NCBI GenBank assembly: GCA_964482205.1
Contig: CAYZWI010000009.1
Location: 62,001-126,000, forward strand
Length of the DNA: 64,000 nt
Direction: 5' to 3'
Source: JAZDGX01 sp964482205
GTDB lineage: Bacteria; Eisenbacteria; RBG-16-71-46; CAIMUX01; WJJG01
Part shown: positions 36,335 through 44,989 of the stretch, in pieces
How positions within the stretch are numbered: position 1 is the stretch's first letter
Layout of the letters: each line of letters starts with the position of its first letter
The notes under the pieces: model-generated
What the model saw: only the letters and a program-made list of their open reading frames with translations
Told to the model about the DNA's origin: nothing
Database searches by the model: none
Position numbers and translations under genes: made by a program

Positions 36335-38011
36335 ATGAGAGCATGTCCGAGTGTCGTCGGCCTCGTCCTGCTTGCCGCCTCCATGACGGCCTCCGCCGCC
36401 GTCGTTCCCGTCTTGCCGGACAGCTTGGGTCTGAGCACGCGGGCGTGGACGGTCTTTTCCATGGGGCTGCAGGCCGAGTTCGACGGCCATCCCGCCGAGG
36501 CCCTTCAGCGCTACCTGGAAGCCGAGGCTCTCGGAGCCGCGGACGGGGAGCTGCTCACCCGCAAGGCCATTTGCCTGATGCAGCTCCAGCGGTTCGAGGA
36601 GGCGCGTGCCACGGCCGTGCAGGCGGTCGCGGCCGACTCTTCCCAAGCGGATGCCTATGCGGTTCTAGGCAGCGCTGAGACGAGCCTGCGGCGCTTTCCG
36701 GAAGCGGTCGAGCCCCTTCGCAAGGCGGTGCGACTCCGTCCCGACGCGCGCACGCTGCACCTGCTCTCCACCGTTCTCGAAGGCCTCGGCCGCAAAGAGG
36801 AGGCGCTCGAGCCGATCACGCGTCTGATCGAAATTTCGGGCAACTACATGCTGCTCATGCGGCGCGGGCGGATCCTGGAGGAGCTTGGGCGCCTGCAGGA
36901 AGCAGTGGACGATTACTGGGATGTCGTACGCGAAGACCCCGAGCATCTGCACGCGGCCGAATCGCTCGAGCGCGTGCTCACCCGTCTCGAGCGCAAAGAG
37001 GAGCTCATCTCGCTGCGCCGGTACCTGGTCGAACGCTTTCCCCAGCGCGCGGAGACGCGCTGGGCGCTCATTCGCGAGCTCGTGGAGCAGGAACGCTGGG
37101 ACGAAGCGGAAGAGGAGATCACCGAGTACCGTCTGCTCTATCCGGACGATCCGATGTCGTTCGTGCAGCTGGGACTGGTCGCCTATCGCCGGGGCGAGAC
37201 GGAGCGAGGATTGCTGCTCCTCGACGAAGCGGTGAAGCTCGGCCCGGCGGTTCCGCGCGTGTTGCGCTGGCGGATGCGGATCATGTTCTCCGAAGGCATG
37301 ATCGATTCGGCCATGGCGAACGCGACGCGGTTGCTGGCGCTGCAGCCCGACGACGCCGAGGCCTGGCGCGTCCTCGCCTTCGGTCGCGTGCAGATGAACG
37401 AGCTCGATGAGGCGGTCGCCGCGCTGCGGCAGTGGGCCGCCGCCGATTCCTTCGACGCGCACCCCTGGCTGCTGCTCGCGAGCATCCATCGCCTGCGCGA
37501 AGAGCCGGTCGAAGGGCGCGACGCGATTCGCAAGGCGCTGCGTCTCGATCCCGAAAACGCCGATGCGCTGCTCGAGTGGGCCGCGTATCTGGAGGAGGAA
37601 GATCGCATCGAGGAAGCGGAGAGCACCCTCAGGCCGCTGATCGAAGCCGATTCCTCCGACGCCCGCGCGCTCAACTTCGTCGGTTACATGCTGGCCGAGC
37701 GCGGCCGCCGGCTGGAGGAGGCCGAGAAGTACATCCAGGAAGCGTTCGACCTGGACCCGGACAACCCGGCAATCCTCGACAGCATGGGTTGGCTCTGGTA
37801 CAAGAAGGAGGATCTCGCTCGCGCCGAGCGATGGCTCAGGCGGGCCATTGAAAAGGGCGGGCGGCACCCGGAGATTTTCGCGCATCTCGCGACGGTTCAA
37901 ATGGAGCGAAAGAACCGGGAAGACGCGATCTCCACGCTGGAGAAGGGCCTCGAGCTGAACCCGGAAGCGAAGGAGTTGCGCAGACTCCTCGACAGCCTGG
38001 GAGCGGATTAG
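36335..38011 (+). CDS. exported tetratricopeptide-repeat protein
   Basis: The 558-residue protein has an N-terminal signal peptide (about 1-21, ending SASA) and then tandem TPR units over almost its whole length. Repeated patterns such as EEA, LGRKEEAL, DAEAW and A-L-x-L-x-P recur every 34 residues. It has no catalytic domain. It is probably a periplasmic or outer-membrane scaffold. It is divergently transcribed from the heme-motif lipoprotein and upstream of the sigma/anti-sigma genes, but its substrate is unknown. Confidence 0.85.
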   Translation: MRACPSVVGLVLLAASMTASAAVVPVLPDSLGLSTRAWTVFSMGLQAEFDGHPAEALQRYLEAEALGAADGELLTRKAICLMQLQRFEEARATAVQAVAADSSQADAYAVLGSAETSLRRFPEAVEPLRKAVRLRPDARTLHLLSTVLEGLGRKEEALEPITRLIEISGNYMLLMRRGRILEELGRLQEAVDDYWDVVREDPEHLHAAESLERVLTRLERKEELISLRRYLVERFPQRAETRWALIRELVEQERWDEAEEEITEYRLLYPDDPMSFVQLGLVAYRRGETERGLLLLDEAVKLGPAVPRVLRWRMRIMFSEGMIDSAMANATRLLALQPDDAEAWRVLAFGRVQMNELDEAVAALRQWAAADSFDAHPWLLLASIHRLREEPVEGRDAIRKALRLDPENADALLEWAAYLEEEDRIEEAESTLRPLIEADSSDARALNFVGYMLAERGRRLEEAEKYIQEAFDLDPDNPAILDSMGWLWYKKEDLARAERWLRRAIEKGGRHPEIFAHLATVQMERKNREDAISTLEKGLELNPEAKELRRLLDSLGAD

Positions 38012-38017
38012 TTTACT
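37989..38017 (+). promoter_or_regulatory. candidate promoter for the ECF sigma operon
   Basis: TCGACA (37989-37994), 17 bases, TTTACT (38012-38017). The -35 lies inside the end of the TPR gene. The form resembles the candidate lptF promoter (TCGACC, 17 bases, TATACT). Confidence 0.4.
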
Positions 38018-38096
38018 GCTTACGAGTACTGCTGTTGGCCGCCACGCGGAATCGGAACTCCCCGTGGCGGCTTGGGTAGCACGCAGAGGACTTGGC

Positions 38097-38720
38097 ATGC
38101 AGCCGGTCGACGAGCAATCCGGGCAGGGCCTGCAGTCCCTCGCGGATGAAGACTTGATGGAGAAGATCGTCGAAGGCAACGAACTCGCCTTCGAGCTTCT
38201 CGTCAAGCGGTACCAGGCGAAGATCACGAACCTGGTCCATCGATTCATCTACGATCGCGACCGGGCCGTGGAAATCGCGCAGGAGGTGTTCCTGCGCGTC
38301 TTCCTCCACCGGAAGCGGTACCGTCGCAGCGGCCGCTTCAGCACCTGGATCTACACCATCGCCGTCAACCTGGCGAAGAATGAACTGAGGCGCAAGTCGC
38401 GCCTGCGGGGGGTCACGAGCCTCGACAACCTGCTGGAGATCGCGGGCGACTCGGGTGCGTACCTGGCCGACAAGAGGCCGGGGCCCGATCAGCACACGCA
38501 CCAGCACAAAGTGGAAGAAACGGTCATGGCGGCGATTCAGCAACTGCCGCCGAAATATCGGGAGGTCATTCTCCTCAGGGACATTCAACAATTGACCTAT
38601 GAGGAGATCGAGCAGGTGCTGAACATCCCGGGCGGAACGGTGCGAAGCCGGATCAACCGGGCGCGCAGCGCTCTCAAGCAGATCCTGGATCCGATTCTCG
38701 GGCGGAGGGAGACATCATGA
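38097..38720 (+). CDS. ECF-family RNA polymerase sigma factor
   Basis: The 207-residue protein has sigma region 2 (about 35-105: FELLVKRYQ, AQEVFLRVF, FSTWIYTIAVN) and region 4 (about 145-195: LPPKYREVILLRDI, YEEIEQVLNIPGGTVRSR). There is no region 1.1 or 3, so it is an ECF (RpoE-like) sigma factor. ATG 38097 is six bases after AGAGGA; a GTG 33 bases upstream is less likely. Its stop overlaps the anti-sigma start (ATGA), indicating co-production. The downstream gene encodes an HtrA-like protein, consistent with an envelope-stress unit. Confidence 0.94.
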   Translation: MQPVDEQSGQGLQSLADEDLMEKIVEGNELAFELLVKRYQAKITNLVHRFIYDRDRAVEIAQEVFLRVFLHRKRYRRSGRFSTWIYTIAVNLAKNELRRKSRLRGVTSLDNLLEIAGDSGAYLADKRPGPDQHTHQHKVEETVMAAIQQLPPKYREVILLRDIQQLTYEEIEQVLNIPGGTVRSRINRARSALKQILDPILGRRETS

Positions 38721-39373
38721 AGTGCAAGGCAGCTCGCCGGCGGTTCTCGGCCTGCGTGGACCGCGACCTGACGTTCGAGGAGGAGTCGCAGGTGCGCGAG
38801 CACCTGCGGGAATGCGCGGATTGCGCTGATCAACTGGAACGCGTCGAGCGCATGGTCGCGCTGCTCGACAGCCTGCCGGAAACCGATCCCGGCCCCGGAT
38901 TCTATGCGGCCGTTCAACGGCGGATCCGCGAGGCCTCGCCGGAAATGGCGGGCGAGGGCGAACCGGGGACCGGATTCTTCCATCAGCTCTGGGAGCGTCT
39001 GACCGTGCCCGCGCGCAAGCCGGCGTTCGGCGCGGCGTTCCTCGGCCTCGCGGTCGGGATTTTCGCGGGCGTCAGCGGCGGCCCGCAGGTGGCGCAGTGG
39101 ATCCGTGGTTCGCAAACGCCCGCTCGCCTCGCCTCCAACGCCGGCACATCCGCATCCCGACTCACGCTCCCCGAAACCGCTTCCCGCAGCCCGCTTGCCG
39201 ATCTGGATCTGAGCCATCTCGAGGCTCTTGGCGATACGGTTCGTCTCGAGAGCGATCCCGAATTCGTGCTCGAGCGCTACACGGCCGACCCGCAGCGGGG
39301 CCTGATTCCCGCCGAAGCGAATTACGGACGGCAGGTATCGGACGAACAGAGTGAAGTGTTCATCACCTTCTGA
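38717..39373 (+). CDS. zinc-finger anti-sigma factor
   Basis: The 218-residue protein begins with a ZAS-type zinc site: Cys13, then H29-x3-C33-x2-C36. A possible single membrane span lies near 101-118, and a C-terminal extracytoplasmic tail follows. It should sequester the ECF sigma factor encoded just upstream, with which it overlaps by four bases. It overlaps the next gene by 23 bases. Confidence 0.9.
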   Translation: MKCKAARRRFSACVDRDLTFEEESQVREHLRECADCADQLERVERMVALLDSLPETDPGPGFYAAVQRRIREASPEMAGEGEPGTGFFHQLWERLTVPARKPAFGAAFLGLAVGIFAGVSGGPQVAQWIRGSQTPARLASNAGTSASRLTLPETASRSPLADLDLSHLEALGDTVRLESDPEFVLERYTADPQRGLIPAEANYGRQVSDEQSEVFITF

Positions 39374-40664
39374 TATCCGGCGCATTTCGCTGGGCATCGT
39401 CGGGGGGCTCCTGCTCGCGGGGTTCCCATTCGCAGGCTTCCCGCTTCCCACCGCCACCGCACAGGCGATCACCCCTTGTCTGGAAACCGGGCTCAGCAGC
39501 TTGTACGCCCAGACGAGTCCCGCCGTGGTGAGCGTCGTCAGCCATCGCGGCGAATACGCGCGCGATGCGAACGCTCCGGGGCAACGCCGGCTCGTCTCGC
39601 TGCACCGGCTGGTCGCCACCGGCGTGATCGTCGATGAGGCGGGCTGCCTCGTCACCACCGACCGCGTCGCCCAGGCGGGCGACAGCGTCGTCGTCTATTT
39701 CCCCGACGGCCGCCGCATGAACGCCAAGTACATCGGCGGGAACGCGTCGATTCATGTGACCCTGCTTCAGCTCGAGGGCCCGCGGCCCTTCCCCTGCCTG
39801 CACGCCGGCCCGAAGCTGTCGATGTCGTCGCTTCCCGAATGGCTGGCCGCCGTCGCGTACGGTCCCTGGCAGGGGAAATCTCCGGGACGCCCTTCGCTGA
39901 CGCTCTCCCGCAAGGATGGGGTCGAAGCGGCGCGCATTCCCTGCGGCGACTCCCTGGAGACGATCTGGCGCATTCGCGCGCCGTTTCATCCCGGCAACAG
40001 CGGCGGCGTCGTGGTCACGTTGGAAGGAGACTGGATCGGGCTCGTCACCGGAGTCCTCGCCTCGCCGGGCCGGGCGCAAGTCGTGCCCGTCGGCGAAGTG
40101 AGCAACGCCGTCTTCGATGCCGGGCTCGTCGTTCCGGCCGATCTCGTATCGCGCGCGGTGCGGCAGATCCGTTCCTGCGGAGTCCCGGCGCCCGCTCCAC
40201 TCGGTTTTCTCGGAGTGAGCACCTATCGACCGGGAACCGCTCAAGGCGGCGCGGCGGACGCCGAGCCGGGGGTCGTCGTTTCGGAAGTCCTGCGCGGAAG
40301 CCCGGCCGAGAGCGCGGGCATCCTTCCGGGCGATGTGATTCTGCGATTCGGGCAAATGCCCGTGGCGGGCGTGATGGAGCTCACCCGCGCGGTCGCGGAG
40401 ACGGCTCCCGGGACGCTTCTCGCGATCGACATTCTTCGAAATGGAACGCCTCGGCGGGTGCAGGTGCGCATCGGCGACCGCGGGGCTGAAGAAGCGGCGA
40501 TTGCGCGCCAGACGCGCGCCAATGCCGAGCGGGTGGCGCTGCTACGCGAAATCGAACGCGCCGCGACCCGCCTCGACGAATTGCGCAAGGAGTTGCACAA
40601 GAGGGAGGCGGACGAGAGCAGCTCCGCGGGACAGCCCCCTTCTTCCGGACGCAATCCCGGCTGA
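39351..40664 (+). CDS. HtrA/DegP-like pseudoprotease with PDZ domain
   Basis: The 437-residue protein has a signal peptide (ATA|Q, residue 37), a trypsin-like domain (about 45-250), one PDZ domain (about 280-370; PAESAGILPGDVIL) and a C-terminal coiled coil. The active-site region keeps Ser217 in HPGNSGG. However, the histidine motif TNxHV reads TTDRV (Arg105), and the catalytic Asp motif reads IHVTLL (His135). Two of three triad residues are thus replaced and proteolysis is unlikely. The GTG start overlaps the anti-sigma gene. It may sense or bind misfolded envelope proteins and pass the signal to the sigma/anti-sigma pair. Confidence 0.88.
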   Translation: MKCSSPSDIRRISLGIVGGLLLAGFPFAGFPLPTATAQAITPCLETGLSSLYAQTSPAVVSVVSHRGEYARDANAPGQRRLVSLHRLVATGVIVDEAGCLVTTDRVAQAGDSVVVYFPDGRRMNAKYIGGNASIHVTLLQLEGPRPFPCLHAGPKLSMSSLPEWLAAVAYGPWQGKSPGRPSLTLSRKDGVEAARIPCGDSLETIWRIRAPFHPGNSGGVVVTLEGDWIGLVTGVLASPGRAQVVPVGEVSNAVFDAGLVVPADLVSRAVRQIRSCGVPAPAPLGFLGVSTYRPGTAQGGAADAEPGVVVSEVLRGSPAESAGILPGDVILRFGQMPVAGVMELTRAVAETAPGTLLAIDILRNGTPRRVQVRIGDRGAEEAAIARQTRANAERVALLREIERAATRLDELRKELHKREADESSSAGQPPSSGRNPG

Positions 40665-40748
40665 TCGTTTCCCCGCGCCTTGCCAAGCCGCGCCTCCCGC
40701 GCGAGTGCGATTCTCCCTTCCTGCCTTGTCCGACCACCGTGCCGCCTG

Positions 40749-40777
40749 ATGACAGCCGGGCGGCCTTCTGGTATCGT
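40749..40777 (+). promoter_or_regulatory. candidate promoter of the efp-accB-pilT2-accC unit
   Basis: ATGACA (40749-40754), 17 bases, TATCGT (40772-40777) is a fair sigma70-like pair, about 100 bases upstream of efp in a 217-base gap. Confidence 0.45.
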
Positions 40778-40881
40778 GCGTGCCTGCCGAAAAGGGGAAA
40801 TGCCCGCCAACAGCGGGCCGGTCGCGGCTCGCATGCGGGTCGCGCGGACGACGAAGAACCCAGAGGGGAGCAGGGGCAGGT

Positions 40882-41445
40882 ATGGCGACTACGGCCGATT
40901 TCCGCACCGGAATGATCATCGAGATCGATGGCAATGCGTACCGGATTGTCGAATTCCAGCATGTCAAGCCCGGCAAGGGCGGGGCGTTCGTGCGCACGAA
41001 GCTGAAGAATGTCGAGACGGGGGCCGTGCTCGAGCGAACCTATCGCTCGGGAGAGAAGATCGAGGAGATCCGGCTGGAGAGGTCGGACGCTCAGTTCCTC
41101 TACTCGGACGGCGATCTCTTTCACTTCATGGACATGGGCAACTACGACCAGTTCGCGCTTCCGCTGGAGCGGGTGGGCGACGCCCGTCTCTTCATGAAGG
41201 AAAATGCCGTCATCGGCGTGCTCACCCGGGACGGCGAGCCGTTCCTGCTCGAGCTGCCCACCCATGTCGTCCTCCAGGTGGCCAAGACCGAGCCGGGGCT
41301 GCGCGGCGACACGGCCCAGGGAGCCACCAAACCGGCGCAGCTGGAGACGGGCCTCACGGTCAATGTCCCGCTGTTCATCGAGATCGGCGACCTCCTGAAA
41401 ATCGATACCCGCACGGGAGAGTACCTGGAACGCGTCGGTCGCTAG
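40882..41445 (+). CDS. efp: translation elongation factor P
   Basis: EF-P relieves ribosome stalling at proline runs. The 187-residue protein has three OB-like domains and the modified-tip loop KPGKGGA, with Lys32 as the candidate modified residue. ATG 40882 gives the typical start; ribosome-site-like GGGGCAGG precedes it. It leads the accB/accC cluster, a common arrangement. Confidence 0.97.
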   Translation: MATTADFRTGMIIEIDGNAYRIVEFQHVKPGKGGAFVRTKLKNVETGAVLERTYRSGEKIEEIRLERSDAQFLYSDGDLFHFMDMGNYDQFALPLERVGDARLFMKENAVIGVLTRDGEPFLLELPTHVVLQVAKTEPGLRGDTAQGATKPAQLETGLTVNVPLFIEIGDLLKIDTRTGEYLERVGR

Positions 41446-41481
41446 CGGGATTTCGGTCGACGCAGGCTGGAGAGAACGGCC

Positions 41482-41955
41482 ATGCGAGTCGATAAGGTGA
41501 AGGAACTGATCGAGCTCGTCGAGGCGAGCGCCATCGACGAGCTGGAGATCCGGGAATGGGGCAGATCGATCCGGATCTGCCGCCAGTCTCGCGCCGGCGC
41601 GGCAACCCAGGCTGACGCCGGCCCGGGCAAGCTCCACGCGCCCGCGGCGCACGCTCTGATTGGAGAGCCCGAGGAGCCGGCCGACGCCGACGCGGGATTG
41701 GTCGCCATTCGCTCTCCGATGGTCGGGACCTTCTACCGTTCTCCTTCGCCCACGGCGCGCTCGTATGTGGAGGCGGGCAGCCGGGTGGCGGTGGGGCAAG
41801 TGGTGGGAATCATCGAGGCGATGAAGCACATGAACGAGATCGAGTCGGAAGTCGCCGGCGAGATCGTGCGGGTGCTTCTGGAAAACGGCCGCAGCGTTGA
41901 TTTCAACCAACCTTTGTTTCTGGTCAAACCCGACCATCCCGGGTCCCAAAGCTGA
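41482..41955 (+). CDS. accB: biotin carboxyl carrier protein of acetyl-CoA carboxylase
   Basis: AccB carries CO2 on biotin between AccC and carboxyltransferase. The 157-residue protein has an N-terminal helical segment, an Ala/Pro-rich linker (about 36-70) and a biotinyl domain with Lys115 in EAMKHMNE, the site for BirA (encoded at 7.9 kb). It is 36 bases after efp. Confidence 0.96.
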   Translation: MRVDKVKELIELVEASAIDELEIREWGRSIRICRQSRAGAATQADAGPGKLHAPAAHALIGEPEEPADADAGLVAIRSPMVGTFYRSPSPTARSYVEAGSRVAVGQVVGIIEAMKHMNEIESEVAGEIVRVLLENGRSVDFNQPLFLVKPDHPGSQS

Positions 41956-42052
41956 TCGTCCCTCAGGCGCAATCGTCCGCGCCCCCGCCCTCGCGGCGGG
42001 CGGCGGGGCGGTTCGTCGAGCCGAGTGTTCCTTGGGGCGAAAGGATGGAATC

Positions 42053-43297
42053 ATGCCGAGCGTCGACTTGCACCGCATTCTCGAGAAGATGATCGCCCGC
42101 AGCGCCTCCGACTTGCACCTGCGGGCCGGCGCGCCGCCCGTGTTGAGGATCGACGGAACGCTGGTCCCCCTCGACCACGTCCCCCTCGGCATGGAGGACA
42201 TGGAAGCGATCACGCGCCAAATCGTGCCGCCCGATCTGCAGGAATCGTTCGCCCGCAGCCATGAAGTCGACTTCTCCTTCGGCATCTCGGGACTGGCGCG
42301 CTTTCGCGCGAACTTCTACTACCAGCGCGGGACGATCGCCGGCGCGATCCGCTGCATTCCGCTCACCATCCCGGAGATCGATGCGCTGCATCTGCCCGCG
42401 ATCGTGAGCCAGCTCGCGATGAAGCCGCGCGGCCTGATTCTGGTGACGGGCACGGTGGGCAGCGGCAAGTCGACGACGCTGGCGGCGATGATCGATCTCA
42501 TCAACCGCACCACCGAGAAGAACATCATCACGGTGGAGGACCCGATCGAATTCCTGCATCGCAATCAGAAGTCGATCATCAGCCAGCGCGAGGTCGGCCA
42601 GGACACGCTCGATTATCTCGCGGCGCTGAAATACATCCTGCGCCAGGACCCCGATGTGATCCTGATCGGTGAGATCCGCGATCAGGCCTCCATGTCGGTC
42701 GCGTTGATGGCCGCGGATACCGGGCATCTGGTCTTGAGCACTCTGCACACGACCGACGCGGCGCAAACGGTGAACCGGATCATCTCCTTCTATCCGCCCC
42801 ATCAGCACGCCGAGATCCGCTTCCTGCTCGCCTCTTCCCTGCAGGCGGTGATCTCGATGCGGCTGCTGCCCATGGCGGGCACGCCCGGACGCGTGCCCGC
42901 GGTGGAAGTGATGATCAACACCGAGACGGTGCGCGAATGCCTGCGCGATCCCGACCGCACCGGCCAGATCCGGGACATCATCGCCGACGGATTCCATCAA
43001 TACGGGATGCAGACCTTCGACCAGTCGCTGATGAAGCTCTACCGGGAAGGGCTCGTCTCGCTGGAGGAGGCGCTGCGCCAGTCGACGACGCCGACCGAGT
43101 TCGAGTTGCGCCTGCGCGGCATTCATGCGACCAGCGACACCACCTGGGAGGCCTTCGAAAATTCGCGCGCGCCCGCCGCGGCGGCCGGGAAGCCGGGCGG
43201 CGAGCCGGCGAGACCGCCGGAACGACCGTGCAGGCAGGCCGACGAGGGTCCATCCGGGCGGAGAATGAGCGGCGCATCGAAGCCGGGAATACGCTAG
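42053..43297 (+). CDS. pilT: PilT/PilU-type retraction ATPase
   Basis: The 414-residue protein has an intact PilT core: Walker A GTVGSGKST, Asp box ITVEDPIEF, Walker B PDVILIGEIRD, and an intact His box with His225 and His232 (GHLVLSTLHT). A 60-residue C-terminal Ala/Pro/Arg-rich tail follows the conserved part. It is likely the functional retraction motor, since the copy in the pilus operon lacks these histidines. ATG 42053 follows AAGGA by seven bases. It sits between accB and accC. Confidence 0.93.
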   Translation: MPSVDLHRILEKMIARSASDLHLRAGAPPVLRIDGTLVPLDHVPLGMEDMEAITRQIVPPDLQESFARSHEVDFSFGISGLARFRANFYYQRGTIAGAIRCIPLTIPEIDALHLPAIVSQLAMKPRGLILVTGTVGSGKSTTLAAMIDLINRTTEKNIITVEDPIEFLHRNQKSIISQREVGQDTLDYLAALKYILRQDPDVILIGEIRDQASMSVALMAADTGHLVLSTLHTTDAAQTVNRIISFYPPHQHAEIRFLLASSLQAVISMRLLPMAGTPGRVPAVEVMINTETVRECLRDPDRTGQIRDIIADGFHQYGMQTFDQSLMKLYREGLVSLEEALRQSTTPTEFELRLRGIHATSDTTWEAFENSRAPAAAAGKPGGEPARPPERPCRQADEGPSGRRMSGASKPGIR

Positions 43298-43418
43298 GCT
43301 CCGCCCATCCGGCCGGGGAGCGCCCCTTCCCGTGCCGAGGGCGGGGGCCCGGGCCACCATCCAGCCGCAGCGGCCTTCGCTTCCACGCAGCCAATCGCCT
43401 GGTGGTGAGGGCCCGCGC

Positions 43419-44909
43419 ATGTTCCGAAAGATCCTGATCGCCAATCGCGGGGAGATCGCCGTGCGCGTGATCCGCGCGGCCCGCGAGCTCGGGATCCGAT
43501 CGGTCGCCGTCTACAGCGAAGCCGACCGCGAGTCGTTGCCCGTGAAGCTCGCCGACGAGGCGGTCTGCATCGGGCCGCCTCCCACGCAGGAGAGCTATCT
43601 TCACATTCCCCGCATCATCAGCGCCTGCCAGATCGCGAATGTCGACGCCGTGCATCCCGGCTACGGATTTCTCTCCGAGAATTTTCGCTTCGCCGAAGCG
43701 TGCGAAGCGACCGGATTTCGCTTCATCGGCCCTCCCCCCGAAGTCATCCGCCGCATGGGGGACAAGTCTTCCGCCAAGGCCGCCATGCGCGCCGCGGGCG
43801 TGCCCGTCATTCCGGGCAGCGAAGGACCGGTTGCGTCTCCGGAAGAGGCCCTGCGTCTCGCCGGCGAAGTGGGCTATCCGATTCTCCTCAAAGCCCGCGA
43901 GGGCGGCGGGGGCAAGGGCATGCGCATCGCGCGCGCACCCGCCAGCATCGCCGCGGCCTACGAGACGGCCGCGGCCGAGGCGCGCGCGGCGTTCGGAAAC
44001 GGCGAGCTGTATCTCGAGAAGCTGATCGAGAGGCCGCGTCACATCGAAGTGCAGCTCGCGGGCGATGCGCGCGGCCGGGTGGTGCACTTCTGGGAGCGCG
44101 ACTGCTCCATTCAGCGGCGGCACCAGAAGCTGATCGAAGAGGCGCCCAGCCCCGCTCTCGATTCGGCGGCGAGGCGCGAACTCGGGAGAGTGGCCGCGAA
44201 GGGAGCCGCGCAAATCGGCTACCGGAGCCTGGGCACGATGGAATTCCTGCTCGACGAGCAGGGACGCGTCTACTTCATGGAGATGAACACCCGCCTGCAG
44301 GTGGAGCACGGCGTGACCGAGGAAGTGACCGGCGTCGATCTCGTCAAGCTCCAGATCCTGCTCGCCATGGACGAGCCTCTGCCGATGAAGCAGAGCGAGA
44401 TCCGCCTGCGGGGGCACGCGATCGAGTGCCGCATCAACGCCGAGGACCCGGCCGCGAATTTCCGCGGCCGTCCCGGCACCGTGAGCGAGTTCTATCCTCC
44501 CGGCGGTCCGGGCGTGCGCATGGACACGCACCTCTACGCCGGCTACATCATTCCGCCGCACTACGACTCGCTGATCGGAAAGATCGTCGCGCGCGCGGGC
44601 ACCCGCGCAGAGGCGATCGAGCGCATGAAGCGCGCGTTGAGCGAGCTCGTGATCGAAGGCGTGACGACCACCGCGCCGTTCCACGCGGGCGTGATGGAGG
44701 ATGCCTCCTTCCGCGCGGGCGACTGCGACACGAGCTTCGTCGAATCCTATCTCGCGCGCGCGCAAGCCGCGCCTGCCCAGGAGACGGTCACGCCGCCGGT
44801 GCGTGGAGAGCCGGCGATCGCGCCAGAGCCGGCGATCGCGCCAGAGGCTGTGATCACGCCTGCGTCGGGGAGTGCGAACGAAGGGCCATCCAGCGCGCCG
44901 CCATCTTGA
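43419..44909 (+). CDS. accC: biotin carboxylase subunit of acetyl-CoA carboxylase
   Basis: AccC carboxylates the biotin of AccB using ATP and bicarbonate. The 496-residue protein has the ATP-grasp fold: ILIANRGEIA at the start, the glycine loop EGGGGKGM, and catalytic MEMNTRLQVEH. It is about 45 residues longer than usual because of an Ala/Pro-rich tail with an 18-base tandem repeat. It ends in a convergent arrangement with lptG, separated by a strong hairpin. Confidence 0.96.
   Translation: MFRKILIANRGEIAVRVIRAARELGIRSVAVYSEADRESLPVKLADEAVCIGPPPTQESYLHIPRIISACQIANVDAVHPGYGFLSENFRFAEACEATGFRFIGPPPEVIRRMGDKSSAKAAMRAAGVPVIPGSEGPVASPEEALRLAGEVGYPILLKAREGGGGKGMRIARAPASIAAAYETAAAEARAAFGNGELYLEKLIERPRHIEVQLAGDARGRVVHFWERDCSIQRRHQKLIEEAPSPALDSAARRELGRVAAKGAAQIGYRSLGTMEFLLDEQGRVYFMEMNTRLQVEHGVTEEVTGVDLVKLQILLAMDEPLPMKQSEIRLRGHAIECRINAEDPAANFRGRPGTVSEFYPPGGPGVRMDTHLYAGYIIPPHYDSLIGKIVARAGTRAEAIERMKRALSELVIEGVTTTAPFHAGVMEDASFRAGDCDTSFVESYLARAQAAPAQETVTPPVRGEPAIAPEPAIAPEAVITPASGSANEGPSSAPPS
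44811..44846 (+). repeat. perfect 18-bp tandem repeat in the accC tail
   Basis: The unit 44811-44828 is repeated exactly at 44829-44846 and encodes PAIAPE twice. It lies in the nonconserved C-terminal extension of AccC. Confidence 0.7.
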
Positions 44910-44937
44910 GATCCTGCCGGGCCTGAAGCGAATGGAA

Positions 44938-44968
44938 GCGCGAGAGGCAGGGCCCCGGCCTCCCGCGC
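44938..44968. terminator. bidirectional terminator-like hairpin between accC and lptG
   Basis: GCGCGAGAGGC (44938-44948) pairs with GCCTCCCGCGC (44958-44968) over 11 positions with one mismatch and a nine-base loop. It lies in the 80-base gap between two convergent genes, where a shared terminator is expected. Confidence 0.55.
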
Positions 44969-44989
44969 CTTCGCCGCCGGCGGAGCGCG

